From NCBI RefSeq assembly GCF_003129565.1, contig NZ_QETF01000001.1, positions 186,001 through 250,000 of the forward strand: a stretch of 64,000 nucleotides of DNA, in the 5' to 3' direction. The notes below the pieces were generated by a model, which saw nothing but the letters and a program-made list of their open reading frames with translations, ran no database searches and was not told the origin of the DNA. The position numbers were made by a program, and so were the translations under genes. The stretch is from Salibaculum griseiflavum. GTDB taxonomy: Bacteria; Pseudomonadota; Alphaproteobacteria; Rhodobacterales; Rhodobacteraceae. Below are positions 38,113 to 48,230 of the stretch, one piece after another (within the stretch, counting starts at the first letter, position 1; the number at the start of each line of letters is the position of its first letter).

Positions 38113-38733
38113 TTATTCCCATTTGTAATTAAAGCTGACGGAAATCCGTTCGTCCTCGGCCATGTTCATGGGCACCTCGTGGCGCAGCCAGCTTTCCCAC
38201 AGCAGCACATCCCCCACCTTCGGCGCGACATAGACGAAGGTGCGCAGCTCTTCGCGCGCATTCTGCTTGCGTGGGGGCGCAGCCATGAGCCTACCCGAGC
38301 GCGGATCTTCCAGTTTCAGCGCCGAGGCCCCGTCGGGCATGGAGACATAGGTCGTCCCGGAAATGACGGAATGCGGATGCAGGTGGCTGGAATGGGTGCC
38401 GCCCTCGGGCAGGATATTGATCCAGAGATCCTCGAGCACCAGTTTGCGGTCCGCCAAGTCGAATTCCAGATCCTCTGCAAAGGCCGCGACATGTTGATCG
38501 AGGCTGTCGACGATCTGCTGGAAAATCGGGAACCTCCACGGAAGGTCGGTGAGCGATGCATAGGACGTGTAGCCCGGATAGCCTTCCTTTTCGCACCATT
38601 CCTGCCCGGCCTCGTCATCCTCGGCGATGGAGTAACAGGAGGCTTCCAGTTCATCGGCATCGACGGGCGTGCCGAATTCGGACAGCTGGGCGTGGTAGAG
38701 GCGGGTCACGAAGAGGGATTTGATATTGGCCAT
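38113..38733 (-). CDS. TIGR02466-type putative 2-oxoglutarate/Fe(II) oxygenase
   Basis: A 206-residue protein. LEDLWINILPEGG then the His cluster HSSHLHPHSVISGTTYV (His114, 117, 119, 121), ALKLEDPRSG, LLWESWLRHEVPMN (His185) and DERISVSFNYKWE (Arg196) match the TIGR02466 family, placed in the double-stranded beta-helix oxygenase superfamily. His185 and Arg196 fit the distal iron ligand and the 2-oxoglutarate-binding arginine; the proximal ligands lie in the His cluster. Substrate unknown. ATG 38733 was chosen over upstream in-frame starts because the family begins MANIKSLFVT. It diverges from rpmC and lies 866 bases downstream of rplP. Confidence 0.75.
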   Translation of the reverse strand: MANIKSLFVTRLYHAQLSEFGTPVDADELEASCYSIAEDDEAGQEWCEKEGYPGYTSYASLTDLPWRFPIFQQIVDSLDQHVAAFAEDLEFDLADRKLVLEDLWINILPEGGTHSSHLHPHSVISGTTYVSMPDGASALKLEDPRSGRLMAAPPRKQNAREELRTFVYVAPKVGDVLLWESWLRHEVPMNMAEDERISVSFNYKWE

Positions 38734-38798
38734 GGCCCCTGATAGCCCAGCCCTTGGCCGCAGGCGAGGGGGCATTTTCGACCAAGGGAACAAAGGGG

Positions 38799-38827
38799 TT
38801 GCCACATGCAGCAATCCCCCCTATACG
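38799..38827 (+). promoter_or_regulatory. Candidate promoter of the rpmC-rpsQ-rplN cluster
   Basis: TTGCCA (38799-38804), a 17-base spacer, then TATACG (38822-38827), giving a leader of about 75 bases before rpmC. It restarts transcription of the ribosomal genes after the inverted gene pair. Confidence 0.7.
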
Positions 38828-38907
38828 GCCCACTTCTACACGAACTCCACCGAATCTGTGGGTTACCCGTGCGGGGCCCCTCGGTGATGTTGGAAAGGAA
38901 AAAGGCG

Positions 38908-39114
38908 ATGGACGCCAAGGAACTTCGTGACAAGACCCCCGATCAGCTTCGGGACGAGCTTGCCAATCTGAAAAAGGAGGCTTTCAACCTCCGCTTCCAG
39001 CAGGCCACCGGCCAGCTGGAAAACACCGCCCGCATGCGCGCCGTCAAGCGTGACGCCGCCCGGGTGAAGACCATTCTGAACGAAAAAGCGGCGGCTGCCG
39101 CGCAGGAGGCGTAA
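38908..39114 (+). CDS. rpmC: 50S ribosomal protein L29
   Basis: A 68-residue two-helix L29 with [18 protein letters not shown] and [20 protein letters not shown] 38908 follows GGAAAGGAAAAAGG; an in-frame ATG at 38887 is a weaker alternative. L29 normally follows L16 directly, but here it begins a separate transcription unit. rpsQ follows after three bases. Confidence 0.96.
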   Translation: MDAKELRDKTPDQLRDELANLKKEAFNLRFQQATGQLENTARMRAVKRDAARVKTILNEKAAAAAQEA

Positions 39115-39117
39115 GAC

Positions 39118-39348
39118 ATGCCCAAGCGTATCCTTCAAGGCACCGTGACCAGCGACCAGAACGCCCAGACCGTGACTGTTTCGGTCGAGCGTCGCTTCAA
39201 GCACCCGCTGCTGCAGAAAACCGTCCGTAAGTCCAAGAAATACCGGGCTCACGACGAAAACAACCAGTTCAAGGTTGGGGACACCGTGCGCATCCAGGAA
39301 TGCGCGCCCAAGTCCAAGACGAAACGCTGGGAGGTGATCGCCAACTAA
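39118..39348 (+). CDS. rpsQ: 30S ribosomal protein S17
   Basis: A 76-residue S17, a primary 16S rRNA binder, with the block [20 protein letters not shown] and the [17 protein letters not shown] ending. It lies three bases after rpmC. A small hairpin (39352-39357 with 39368-39373) lies in the 74-base gap before rplN. Confidence 0.96.
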   Translation: MPKRILQGTVTSDQNAQTVTVSVERRFKHPLLQKTVRKSKKYRAHDENNQFKVGDTVRIQECAPKSKTKRWEVIAN

Positions 39349-39422
39349 GGCGCTCACATTCCGGTTTGAGCGAAACCCTGGGGAAATGGCAATGATGCCC
39401 CCCAAAGGTCGGGAGAAACCAC

Positions 39423-39791
39423 ATGATCCAGATGCAGACCAATCTGGATGTCGCTGACAACTCCGGCGCACGCCGTGTTCAGTGCATCAAGGTCCTCGGC
39501 GGGTCCCACCGCCGTTACGCATCGGTCGGCGACATCATCGTCGTCTCCGTCAAAGAGGCCATTCCGCGCGGCCGCGTGAAGAAAGGCGACGTCCGCAAGG
39601 CCGTTGTCGTGCGCACCGCCAAGGAAGTCCGCCGCGAGGACGGGACCGCGATCCGCTTCGACCGCAATGCCGCCGTCATCCTCAACAACAACGACGAACC
39701 CGTCGGCACCCGTATCTTCGGGCCGGTGGTTCGCGAGCTGCGCGCGAAGAACTTCATGAAGATCATCTCGCTCGCTCCGGAGGTGCTCTAA
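39423..39791 (+). CDS. rplN: 50S ribosomal protein L14
   Basis: A 122-residue L14 with [19 protein letters not shown] and [19 protein letters not shown]. It forms an intersubunit bridge. CGGGAGAAA precedes its ATG. The last base of its stop is the first base of rplX. Confidence 0.97.
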   Translation: MIQMQTNLDVADNSGARRVQCIKVLGGSHRRYASVGDIIVVSVKEAIPRGRVKKGDVRKAVVVRTAKEVRREDGTAIRFDRNAAVILNNNDEPVGTRIFGPVVRELRAKNFMKIISLAPEVL

Positions 39792-40096
39792 TGGCTGCGA
39801 AACTGAAAAAGGGTGACAAGGTCATCGTCCTGTCCGGCAAGGACAAGGGCAAGACCGGCGAGATTTCCCGAGTCGATCCCAAGGCCGGCAAGGCCGTAGT
39901 CGATGGCGTGAACATCGCTGTCCGTCACGAAAAGCAAAGCCAGAACAGCCAGGGTGGCCGCACGCCGAAAGCGATGCCGCTGGACCTGTCGAACCTGGCC
40001 ATCGTCGACAAGAACGGCAAGCCGACCCGCGTCGGGTTCAAGATGGACGGCGACAAGAAGGTCCGCTTTGCCAAGACCACGGGGGACGTGATCTGA
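39791..40096 (+). CDS. rplX: 50S ribosomal protein L24
   Basis: A 101-residue L24 with the KOW motif [19 protein letters not shown] at the N-terminus. It starts large-subunit assembly. ATG 39791 overlaps the rplN stop by one base, and its own stop overlaps rplE by one base, indicating coupled translation. Confidence 0.97.
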   Translation: MAAKLKKGDKVIVLSGKDKGKTGEISRVDPKAGKAVVDGVNIAVRHEKQSQNSQGGRTPKAMPLDLSNLAIVDKNGKPTRVGFKMDGDKKVRFAKTTGDVI

Positions 40097-40659
40097 TGCT
40101 GGATACCGCAACCTACACCCCGCGTCTTCGGACCCTCTTCAAGGACAGCATCAAGGCTGCCATGAAAGAAGAGTTCGGCTACAAGAACGACATGGAAATC
40201 CCGCGCCTGGACAAGATCGTCCTGAATATCGGCTGCGGGGCCGAGGCCGTGAAGGACTCCAAGAAGGCCAAAGCGGCCCAGGACGACCTGACCGCTATCG
40301 CCGGCCAGCAGGCCGTCATCACCAAGGCAAAGAAGTCGATCGCCGGCTTCCGCGTTCGTGAAGACATGCCGCTGGGCGCCAAGGTGACCCTGCGCGGCGA
40401 CCGGATGTACGATTTCCTCGATCGCCTGATCACCATCGCGATGCCGCGTATCCGCGACTTCCGCGGCGTATCCGGCACCTCGTTCGATGGCCGTGGCAAT
40501 TACGCCATGGGCATGAAGGAACACATCGTGTTCCCGGAAATCAACTTCGACAAGGTCGACGAGGTTTGGGGGCTTGATATCGTCATCACCACCACCGCCA
40601 AGACCGATGCAGAAGCCAAAGCGCTGTTGAAGCATTTCAACATGCCGTTCAACAGCTGA
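40096..40659 (+). CDS. rplE: 50S ribosomal protein L5
   Basis: A 187-residue L5 that binds 5S rRNA. Typical blocks are [30 protein letters not shown] and the [19 protein letters not shown] ending. The start overlaps rplX by one base; rpsN follows after 12 bases. Confidence 0.97.
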   Translation: MLDTATYTPRLRTLFKDSIKAAMKEEFGYKNDMEIPRLDKIVLNIGCGAEAVKDSKKAKAAQDDLTAIAGQQAVITKAKKSIAGFRVREDMPLGAKVTLRGDRMYDFLDRLITIAMPRIRDFRGVSGTSFDGRGNYAMGMKEHIVFPEINFDKVDEVWGLDIVITTTAKTDAEAKALLKHFNMPFNS

Positions 40660-40671
40660 GGGACGTATACG

Positions 40672-40977
40672 ATGGCTAAGAAATCCATGATCGCCCGCGA
40701 GAAGAAGCGCGAGAAGCTGGTGGCCAAATACGCCGCCAAGCGCGCCGCTCTCAAGGAAATCGCCAACGACGAATCGAAGCCGATGGAAGAGCGCTTCAAG
40801 GCCCGCCTGGAACTCGCCAAGCTGCCGCGCAACAGCTCGCCCACCCGTCTTCACAACCGCTGCCAGCTGACCGGGCGTCCGCACGCCTATTATCGCAAGC
40901 TGAAGATCAGCCGGATCGCGCTGCGGGACCTCGGGTCCAACGGCCAGATCCCCGGCATGGTCAAGTCGAGCTGGTAA
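40672..40977 (+). CDS. rpsN: 30S ribosomal protein S14 (zinc-free type)
   Basis: A 101-residue long-form S14. The C-terminal block is [18 protein letters not shown]-like ([16 protein letters not shown]), with only one cysteine, so the zinc-binding CxxC pairs of the short form are absent. It belongs to the 30S head. Confidence 0.97.
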   Translation: MAKKSMIAREKKREKLVAKYAAKRAALKEIANDESKPMEERFKARLELAKLPRNSSPTRLHNRCQLTGRPHAYYRKLKISRIALRDLGSNGQIPGMVKSSW

Positions 40978-40989
40978 GGAGGGACAGAT

Positions 40990-41379
40990 ATGAACGATCC
41001 TATCGGTGATATGCTGACCCGTATCCGCAACGGCCAACTGCGTGGCAAGTCGACGGTTTCGACCCCGGCTTCCAAGCTGCGCGCCTGGGTTCTGGATGTG
41101 CTGGCCGACGAAGGCTACATCCGCGGCTACGAAAAGACCGAAGAGAACGGACACCCGGCCTTCGAGATCAGCCTGAAGTATTACGAGGGAACCCCCGTTA
41201 TTCGCCAGCTCAAGCGTGTTTCCACGCCGGGCCGTCGCGTCTACATGGGTTCCAAGGACATTCCGCAGGTTCGTCAGGGCCTGGGCGTGTCGATTGTCAG
41301 CACGTCCAAGGGCGTGATGTCGGACGCAAATGCACGCGCTGCCAAAGTCGGCGGCGAGGTGCTTTGCCAGGTCTTCTAA
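40990..41379 (+). CDS. rpsH: 30S ribosomal protein S8
   Basis: A 129-residue S8 with [17 protein letters not shown] at the start and [20 protein letters not shown] at the end. It is a central 16S rRNA binder and in Escherichia coli the spc operon repressor; its target site was not identified here. AAGGAGGG precedes the start. Confidence 0.97.
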   Translation: MNDPIGDMLTRIRNGQLRGKSTVSTPASKLRAWVLDVLADEGYIRGYEKTEENGHPAFEISLKYYEGTPVIRQLKRVSTPGRRVYMGSKDIPQVRQGLGVSIVSTSKGVMSDANARAAKVGGEVLCQVF

Positions 41380-41391
41380 GGAGAGCTGATT

Positions 41392-41925
41392 ATGTCTCGT
41401 ATTGGTAAAAGACCGGTCGAGCTGCCCAGCGGCGTCACCGCCACTGTCTCCGGCCAGACCGTCGAAGTGAAAGGCCCCAAAGGGACCCGCAGCTTCACCG
41501 CAACCGACGATGTCACCATCGCCGTCGAAGAAAACACCGTTTCTGTCGAGCCGCGCGGCAAGTCCAAGCGCGCCCGTCAGCAGTGGGGCATGTCCCGCAC
41601 CATGGTGCAGAACTGCGTCACCGGCGTGACCGACGGGTTCAAGAAAGAGCTCGAGATCAACGGCGTTGGCTACCGGGCCCAGATGCAGGGCAATGTCCTG
41701 AAGCTGAACCTCGGCTACAGCCACGATGTCGATTTCGAAGTGCCGGAAGGTGTGACTGTCACCGCGCCCAAGCCGACCACCGTGATCGTGGAAGGCGCCG
41801 ACCAGCAACAGGTCGGTCAGGTCGCCGCGAACATTCGCGAATGGCGTGCCCCCGAACCCTACAAGGGCAAAGGGATCAAGTACGTCGACGAGTATATCTT
41901 CCGCAAGGAAGGCAAGAAGAAGTAA
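41392..41925 (+). CDS. rplF: 50S ribosomal protein L6
   Basis: A 177-residue L6 with two similar domains; [20 protein letters not shown] and the C-terminal [20 protein letters not shown] are diagnostic. It lies near the sarcin-ricin loop. It starts 12 bases after rpsH behind AAGGAGAG. Confidence 0.97.
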   Translation: MSRIGKRPVELPSGVTATVSGQTVEVKGPKGTRSFTATDDVTIAVEENTVSVEPRGKSKRARQQWGMSRTMVQNCVTGVTDGFKKELEINGVGYRAQMQGNVLKLNLGYSHDVDFEVPEGVTVTAPKPTTVIVEGADQQQVGQVAANIREWRAPEPYKGKGIKYVDEYIFRKEGKKK

Positions 41926-41936
41926 GGACGCGACAG

Positions 41937-42296
41937 ATGGCAAACAGCAAGAGACAACTGTTCCAGAAACGCCGCCTGCGCGTCCGGAACAAGCTTCGCA
42001 AGGTCAATGCCGGGCGCCCGCGCCTGAGCGTTCACCGCTCCAACAAGAACATCAGCGTTCAGCTGATCGACGACGTGAATGGTGTGACCCTCGCCGCCGC
42101 CTCCTCGATGGAGAAGGACTTGGGCGTGATCGGCCAGAACAACGTCGAAGCCGCCGCCAAGGTCGGCACGGCGATCGCCGAACGGGCGAAGAAGGCCGGT
42201 GTCACCGAAGCCTATTTCGACCGTGGCGGGTTCCTGTTCCACGGCAAGGTGAAGGCCCTGGCCGACGCCGCCCGCGAAGGTGGCCTGAAGATCTAA
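41937..42296 (+). CDS. rplR: 50S ribosomal protein L18
   Basis: A 119-residue L18, a 5S rRNA binder, starting [19 protein letters not shown] and containing [20 protein letters not shown] and [23 protein letters not shown] 41937 is 11 bases after rplF. A GC-rich hairpin with a GCAA loop follows the stop. Confidence 0.96.
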   Translation: MANSKRQLFQKRRLRVRNKLRKVNAGRPRLSVHRSNKNISVQLIDDVNGVTLAAASSMEKDLGVIGQNNVEAAAKVGTAIAERAKKAGVTEAYFDRGGFLFHGKVKALADAAREGGLKI

Positions 42297-42303
42297 GACC
42301 TGA

Positions 42304-42323
42304 GGGGGGCGGCAACGCCCCCC
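42304..42323 (+). promoter_or_regulatory. Hairpin between rplR and rpsE
   Basis: A perfect 8-base-pair GC stem (42304-42311 with 42316-42323) capped by a GCAA tetraloop, without a T-run. It lies at the start of the 102-base rpsE leader and probably stabilises the upstream messenger end or marks a processing site. Confidence 0.5.
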
Positions 42324-42398
42324 CGATGATCCGGGGGTCCGCGCGGCTCACCAGGATTGAGTTGAACGGCGCGCCGCGCCACATCGAGAGGAAGCCAA

Positions 42399-42986
42399 AT
42401 GGCTCGTGAACCGCAAAACCGTGGGAACCGTCGCGACCGCGATGAAGCCCCGGAATTCGCCGATCGCCTTGTCGCGATCAACCGTGTGTCCAAGACCGTG
42501 AAAGGTGGTAAGCGCTTTGGCTTCGCCGCTCTCGTCGTCGTGGGCGACCAGAAAGGTCGTGTCGGCTTTGGCAAGGGCAAGGCCAAGGAGGTCCCCGAGG
42601 CCATCCGCAAGGCCACCGAGGCTGCCAAGCGCAAGATGATCCGCGTGCCTCTGCGCGAAGGCCGCACCCTGCACCATGACGGATATGGCCATCACGGCGC
42701 CGGCAAGGTGGTGCTGCGCACCGCCCCGCAAGGTACCGGGATCATCGCCGGTGGTCCGATGCGTGCCGTGTTCGAGATGCTGGGCGTTCAGGACGTCGTC
42801 GCCAAGTCGGTCGGCACCCAGAACCCCTACAACATGATTCACGCGACACTGAACGCGCTGCAATTCCAGCAGAGCCCGCGTTCCGTGGCTCAGCGCCGCG
42901 GCAAGAAGGTCAGTGACATCCTGCCCAGCCGTGACGAAGCGCCGACCCACGGCGATCCGCAGACCCAGCTTGCCGAGGAGGCTTGA
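42399..42986 (+). CDS. rpsE: 30S ribosomal protein S5
   Basis: A 195-residue S5 important for decoding fidelity. The N-terminal double-stranded RNA-binding domain has [16 protein letters not shown] and [17 protein letters not shown]; the second domain has [18 protein letters not shown]. It has an extra C-terminal tail of about 25 residues relative to Escherichia coli, usual for alphaproteobacteria. Confidence 0.97.
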   Translation: MAREPQNRGNRRDRDEAPEFADRLVAINRVSKTVKGGKRFGFAALVVVGDQKGRVGFGKGKAKEVPEAIRKATEAAKRKMIRVPLREGRTLHHDGYGHHGAGKVVLRTAPQGTGIIAGGPMRAVFEMLGVQDVVAKSVGTQNPYNMIHATLNALQFQQSPRSVAQRRGKKVSDILPSRDEAPTHGDPQTQLAEEA

Positions 42987-42988
42987 TC

Positions 42989-43180
42989 ATGGCGAAGAAA
43001 ACCATCGTCGTTAAGCAGATCGGCTCACCGATCCGCCGCCCGCAGGACCAGCGCGCCACGCTGATCGGCCTGGGCCTGAACAAGATGCACAAGACCCGCG
43101 AACTGGAAGATACCCCGTCCGTGCGTGGCATGATCGCCAAGATCCCCCACATGGTCGAGATCATCGAGGAGAAGGGCTGA
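42989..43180 (+). CDS. rpmD: 50S ribosomal protein L30
   Basis: A 63-residue L30 with [15 protein letters not shown] and [21 protein letters not shown] 42989 was taken over an in-frame ATG three bases... earlier codons overlap the rpsE stop; GAGGAGG within rpsE serves as ribosome-binding site. It is the last gene before an intrinsic terminator. Confidence 0.95.
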   Translation: MAKKTIVVKQIGSPIRRPQDQRATLIGLGLNKMHKTRELEDTPSVRGMIAKIPHMVEIIEEKG

Positions 43181-43209
43181 GCGCCTGCCTCGATGAACGC
43201 TGAACAAGT

Positions 43210-43238
43210 GCCCCGGTCAGATATGGCCGGGGCGTTTT
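43210..43238 (+). terminator. Intrinsic terminator after rpmD, inside the spc cluster
   Basis: A 9-base-pair stem (43210-43218 with 43225-43233, one G-T pair), six-base loop, then GTTTTGCTTT. It separates rpmD from rplO, which has its own promoter-like sequence 44 bases further on. Confidence 0.82.
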
Positions 43239-43281
43239 GCTTTAGACCGTGTGCCGAAAACAGGGCGACGTCCCTTGGGCC

Positions 43282-43310
43282 TTGATAACGGAAGTCCAAG
43301 CCCGTATACG
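43282..43310 (+). promoter_or_regulatory. Candidate promoter of rplO-secY-adk
   Basis: TTGATA (43282-43287), a 17-base spacer, then TATACG (43305-43310). The -10 box is the same as that before rpmC. The leader to rplO would be about 90 bases. Confidence 0.72.
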
Positions 43311-43405
43311 CCCCCGGTGGCCTTCTTTGGCCCGATTCACATTCATTAAACGCCGTGTCCCCTGCGTATCGCTTCGGCAGGGTCGTCCGGCAAAGGAGAA
43401 GCGAT

Positions 43406-43879
43406 ATGAAACTGCACGAACTCCGTGACAACGAAGGCGCCGCGAAAAAGCGCATGCGCGTGGGCCGTGGCCCGGGCTCTGGCAAGGGCAAGACCGGTGG
43501 CCGTGGCCTCAAGGGTCAGAAATCCCGTTCGGGTGTGGCCATCAAGGGCTATGAAGGCGGCCAGATGCCGCTCTACCAGCGCCTTCCCAAGCGTGGCTTC
43601 AACAAGCCGAACCGCAAGAAATTCGCCGTGGTGAACCTCGGCCTGATCCAGAAGTTCATCGACGCCAAGAAGCTCGACGCCAAGGGCGAGATCACCGAAG
43701 ACAGCCTGCTGGAAGCCGGCGTCATCCGCCGCAAGCTGGACGGTGTCCGCGTGCTGGGCAAGGGCGACATCACCGCGAAGGTGACGCTGAATGTCACCGG
43801 CGCCTCCAAGGGCGCGGTCGAAGCCGTTGAAAAGGCTGGCGGCAAAGTGACCGTCGCAACCGCGGCTGCGGCAGAGTAA
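43406..43879 (+). CDS. rplO: 50S ribosomal protein L15
   Basis: A 157-residue L15 with [20 protein letters not shown], the glycine-rich [19 protein letters not shown] stretch and [15 protein letters not shown]. It links several 23S rRNA domains. ATG 43406 follows AAAGGAGA. It is first gene of a unit with secY and adk. Confidence 0.97.
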   Translation: MKLHELRDNEGAAKKRMRVGRGPGSGKGKTGGRGLKGQKSRSGVAIKGYEGGQMPLYQRLPKRGFNKPNRKKFAVVNLGLIQKFIDAKKLDAKGEITEDSLLEAGVIRRKLDGVRVLGKGDITAKVTLNVTGASKGAVEAVEKAGGKVTVATAAAAE

Positions 43880-43889
43880 CGGGTTGTGG

Positions 43890-43962
43890 GGGGCGTCCGC
43901 GCCCCTTACATCCATATCCAAGTTTCCTGACGCCGCCGTCCGGGATACCGGTCTGGCGGCGT
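43890..43962 (+). promoter_or_regulatory. Two hairpins in the rplO-secY gap
   Basis: The first pairs 43890-43895 with 43900-43905 (TCCG loop). The second pairs ACGCCGCC (43930-43937) with GGCGGCGT (43955-43962) and can hold an inner CCGG/CCGG stem. Neither has a following T-run, so they look like stabilising or translation-control elements for secY. Confidence 0.5.
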
Positions 43963-43984
43963 TCGTCTGAACAGGTGGGCATAT

Positions 43985-45342
<1,358 letters not shown>

Positions 45343-45346
<4 letters not shown>

Positions 45347-45990
45347 ATATCATCCTTCTCGGACCGCCCGGCGCGGGGAAGGGCACCCAAGCCCGCATCC
45401 TCGTGGAAGAACGCAACATGGTGCAACTCAGCACCGGTGACATGCTGCGCGAGGCCCGCACCAGCGGAACCGAGATGGGCAAGAAAGTCGCCGCCGTCAT
45501 GGATGCCGGCAATCTTGTGACCGATGAGATCGTCATCGGGCTGATCCGCGAAAAGCTGGAAGCGGGCGGTGAGCACGGCGGGTTCATCTTCGACGGCTTC
45601 CCCCGGACGCTGGCCCAGGCCGATGCCTTGGGCCAATTGCTGAAGGAAGAGGGGCAGACCCTCGATGCCGTGGTCGAGATGCAGGTCGACGATGATGAAC
45701 TCGTCGGTCGGATCACCGCCCGGTCCACCTGTGGCAATTGCGGTGAGGTCTATAACGACAACACCAAGCCGATCCCGGCCGATGGAATTTGCACCTCCTG
45801 TGGCGAAAAGGCCGAATTCAAGCGCCGCGCCGACGATAACGAAGAAAGCCTGAAGACCCGCCTTCTGGCCTATTACAAACAGACCAGCCCGCTGCTTGGC
45901 TACTACTATGCCAAGGGCAACCTGGCGACGGTAAACGGGCTGGGCGAGATCGACGAGGTGGCCAGCGCGATCAAGTCCGCGCTGGGCTGA
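45343..45990 (+). CDS. adk: Adenylate kinase with zinc-binding LID
   Basis: A 215-residue long-form adenylate kinase (AMP + ATP to 2 ADP). P-loop GPPGAGKGT is at residues 7-15, and [10 protein letters not shown] holds the NMP-binding arginine. The LID has four cysteines (Cys130, Cys133, Cys150, Cys153) in C-x2-C ... C-x2-C spacing, indicating a structural metal site, instead of the hydrogen-bonded LID of Escherichia coli. It overlaps secY by four bases. Confidence 0.97.
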
Positions 45991-46011
45991 TAGATCAGCC
46001 TTGACAGGGGG

Positions 46012-46040
46012 TTGACCATTCGGTCGCTGCCCCCTAGACA
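46012..46040 (+). promoter_or_regulatory. Candidate promoter of the alpha operon (rpsM)
   Basis: TTGACC (46012-46017), a 17-base spacer, then TAGACA (46035-46040). A further TTGACA lies at 46001. The leader to rpsM would be about 145 bases. Confidence 0.68.
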
Positions 46041-46113
46041 GCCCCATCCCGCAAGGGACCGCTTCGAATCGGGTCGCGCCCGAGGACAGGCAGACTACCT
46101 AAACCATGCTCAG

Positions 46114-46173
46114 GCCCGGCAGCGGAATGCTCCGGGCTTCAGTTGTGAAAAAAGGTTCCGGCACTACGGAACC
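46114..46173 (+). promoter_or_regulatory. Two hairpins in the rpsM leader
   Basis: The first pairs 46114-46119 with 46132-46137, with an inner AGC/GCT stem. The second is a perfect 7-base-pair stem (46154-46160 with 46167-46173) ending 20 bases before the start codon. rpsD, the Escherichia coli alpha-operon repressor gene, is not in this cluster, so any regulator would differ. Confidence 0.5.
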
Positions 46174-46193
46174 GCAACGAAAGGAAAGATAAC

Positions 46194-46562
46194 GTGGCAC
46201 GTATCGCCGGCGTGAACATCCCGACTGCAAAGCGGGTCCCGATCGCCCTCACCTACATCACCGGTATCGGCCATACTTCGGCCAAGGCCATCTGTGAAGC
46301 CGTCAACATCGACGAAACCCGTCGTGTGAACGAGTTGTCCGATTCCGAAGTGCTCGCCATCCGCGAACATATCGACGCCAACTACACCGTCGAAGGCGAC
46401 CTGCGCCGCGAGGTGCAGATGAACATCAAGCGCCTGATGGACCTTGGCTGCTACCGTGGCCTGCGCCATCGCCGCAACCTCCCCGTGCGCGGTCAGCGCA
46501 CCCACACCAACGCCCGCACCCGCAAGGGCCCGGCGAAGCCGATCGCCGGCAAGAAGAAGTAA
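46194..46562 (+). CDS. rpsM: 30S ribosomal protein S13
   Basis: A 122-residue S13 of the 30S head. It uses GTG 46194 as start (reading [20 protein letters not shown]), preceded by AAAGGAAAG. The C-terminal [19 protein letters not shown] block is diagnostic. It is first of rpsM-rpsK-rpoA-rplQ; rpsK follows after 15 bases. Confidence 0.97.
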   Translation: MARIAGVNIPTAKRVPIALTYITGIGHTSAKAICEAVNIDETRRVNELSDSEVLAIREHIDANYTVEGDLRREVQMNIKRLMDLGCYRGLRHRRNLPVRGQRTHTNARTRKGPAKPIAGKKK

Positions 46563-46577
46563 GGGAGGTAGCTACCA

Positions 46578-46970
46578 ATGGCACGTGATACTCGTCGTGG
46601 GGGCAAGAAGAAGGTCTCCAAGAACATCGCTGCTGGCGTCGCGCATGTGAACTCCAGCTTCAACAACACCAAGATCCTGATCTCTGACGTGCAGGGCAAC
46701 GCCATTTCCTGGTCGTCCGCCGGCACCATGGGCTTCAAGGGCTCGCGCAAGTCGACCCCCTATGCCGCGCAGATGGCCGCCGAAGATGCCGGCCGCAAGG
46801 CACAGGAACACGGCATGAAGACCCTTGAGGTCGAAGTGCAGGGGCCGGGTTCGGGCCGTGAGAGCGCCCTGCGTGCGCTGGCCGCTGTCGGGTTCAACAT
46901 CACCTCGATCCGTGACGTGACCCCGATCGCACATAACGGCTGCCGCCCCCCGAAGCGTCGCCGCGTCTAA
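46578..46970 (+). CDS. rpsK: 30S ribosomal protein S11
   Basis: A 130-residue S11 of the 30S platform. [20 protein letters not shown] and the C-terminal [16 protein letters not shown] are diagnostic. GGGAGG lies before the ATG. rpsD, which follows in enterobacteria, is missing, as is normal in alphaproteobacteria. An intrinsic terminator follows the gene. Confidence 0.97.
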   Translation: MARDTRRGGKKKVSKNIAAGVAHVNSSFNNTKILISDVQGNAISWSSAGTMGFKGSRKSTPYAAQMAAEDAGRKAQEHGMKTLEVEVQGPGSGRESALRALAAVGFNITSIRDVTPIAHNGCRPPKRRRV

Positions 46971-46985
46971 GAGACTAGATTTCAC

Positions 46986-47012
46986 GGGACCCCGCACGCG
47001 GGGTCCCTTTTC
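46986..47012 (+). terminator. Intrinsic terminator between rpsK and rpoA
   Basis: A perfect 9-base-pair stem (46986-46994 with 46999-47007), four-base loop, then TTTTCGTC. It should reduce transcription into rpoA unless read-through occurs. Confidence 0.82.
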
Positions 47013-47075
47013 GTCATTTCAACCTCGGGCGTCCGCCCCGCCGGATCAGCAGGGCAGACAAGTATGGAGGGACGC

Positions 47076-48092
47076 ATGATCCATAAAAACTGGGCCGAAC
47101 TTATCAAACCCACGCAGCTTGACGTGAAGCCGGGCAATGACCCGGCACGCCAGGGCACCGTGGTTGCCGAACCGCTGGAGCGCGGCTTTGGTCTGACGCT
47201 GGGCAATGCCCTGCGCCGTATCCTTCTTTCGTCGCTTCAGGGCGCCGCCATCACCGCCGTGCAGATCGACAATGTCCTGCACGAGTTTTCGTCCGTGTCC
47301 GGTGTGCGTGAAGACGTCACCGATATCGTGCTGAACCTCAAGGGCGTCGCCATCCGCATGGAAGCCGATGGCCCCAAGCGCCTGCAGGTGCAGGCCAAGG
47401 GTCCGGGCGTCGTGACCGCCGGCGACATCTCGGAAAGCGCGGGTATCGAGATCCTCAACAAGGAGCACGTGATCTGCCACCTCGACGAAGGTGCCGACCT
47501 CTATATCGAGCTGACCGTGAACACCGGCAAAGGCTACGTTGCCGCCGACAAGAACAAGCCCGAGGATGCGCCGATCGGCATGATCGCCATCGATGCCATC
47601 TACTCGCCGGTCAAGAAAGTCAGCTACGACGTGCAGCCCACCCGTGAGGGCCAGGTGCTCGACTATGACAAGCTGACCATGAAGATCGAAACCGATGGGT
47701 CGATCACGCCGGAAGATGCCGTGGCCTATGCCGCACGCATCCTTCAGGACCAGCTGCAGATTTTCGTCAACTTCGACGAGCCCGAAGCTGCCCAGTCCAG
47801 CCAGGATGATGACGGTCTGGAATTCAACCCGCTCCTGCTCAAGAAGGTGGACGAGCTGGAACTGTCCGTCCGGTCGGCGAACTGCCTGAAGAACGACAAC
47901 ATCGTTTATATCGGCGACCTGATCCAGAAGACCGAAGCCGAGATGCTGCGCACCCCGAACTTCGGCCGCAAGTCGCTGAACGAGATCAAGGAAGTGCTGT
48001 CGGGCATGGGCCTGCACCTTGGCATGGATGTCGAGGATTGGCCGCCGGACAACATCGAGGACCTGGCCAAGAAGTTCGAAGACCAGTTCTGA
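47076..48092 (+). CDS. rpoA: DNA-directed RNA polymerase subunit alpha
   Basis: A 338-residue alpha subunit. The N-terminal assembly domain (residues 1 to about 235, with [20 protein letters not shown]) is followed by a linker and the C-terminal domain with helix-hairpin-helix residues ([20 protein letters not shown], then [12 protein letters not shown]) that contact UP elements and activators. ATG 47076 was chosen over an upstream in-frame ATG because TGGAGGGA lies just before it. I found no clear promoter between the preceding terminator and this gene. Confidence 0.97.
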   Translation: MIHKNWAELIKPTQLDVKPGNDPARQGTVVAEPLERGFGLTLGNALRRILLSSLQGAAITAVQIDNVLHEFSSVSGVREDVTDIVLNLKGVAIRMEADGPKRLQVQAKGPGVVTAGDISESAGIEILNKEHVICHLDEGADLYIELTVNTGKGYVAADKNKPEDAPIGMIAIDAIYSPVKKVSYDVQPTREGQVLDYDKLTMKIETDGSITPEDAVAYAARILQDQLQIFVNFDEPEAAQSSQDDDGLEFNPLLLKKVDELELSVRSANCLKNDNIVYIGDLIQKTEAEMLRTPNFGRKSLNEIKEVLSGMGLHLGMDVEDWPPDNIEDLAKKFEDQF

Positions 48093-48105
48093 TACCATTC
48101 GGGCG

Positions 48106-48131
48106 GGACCGGATTTCCAGAATTCCGGTCC
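48106..48131 (+). promoter_or_regulatory. Hairpin between rpoA and rplQ
   Basis: GGACCGGA (48106-48113) pairs perfectly with TCCGGTCC (48124-48131) across a ten-base loop. There is no T-run. It lies in a 138-base gap before rplQ. Confidence 0.45.
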
Positions 48132-48230
48132 TCCCACCCCGGGCATTCCGCCCCAAGGAGAGCGGGTCACACGCATGGCCCGCCGGACAAAGCAAAACCG
48201 CCCGTAGAGGGCAAAGTAGGAGACTAGAAA

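Noticed and set aside
39925-41943. Long antisense frame across rplX to rplR
   Set aside because: It covers many real ribosomal genes and has the composition of a complement shadow.
48175-48207. Ten-codon open frame (MARRTKQNRP) before rplQ
   Set aside because: Very short, though GGAGAGC precedes it. No regulatory logic such as repeated codons is visible.
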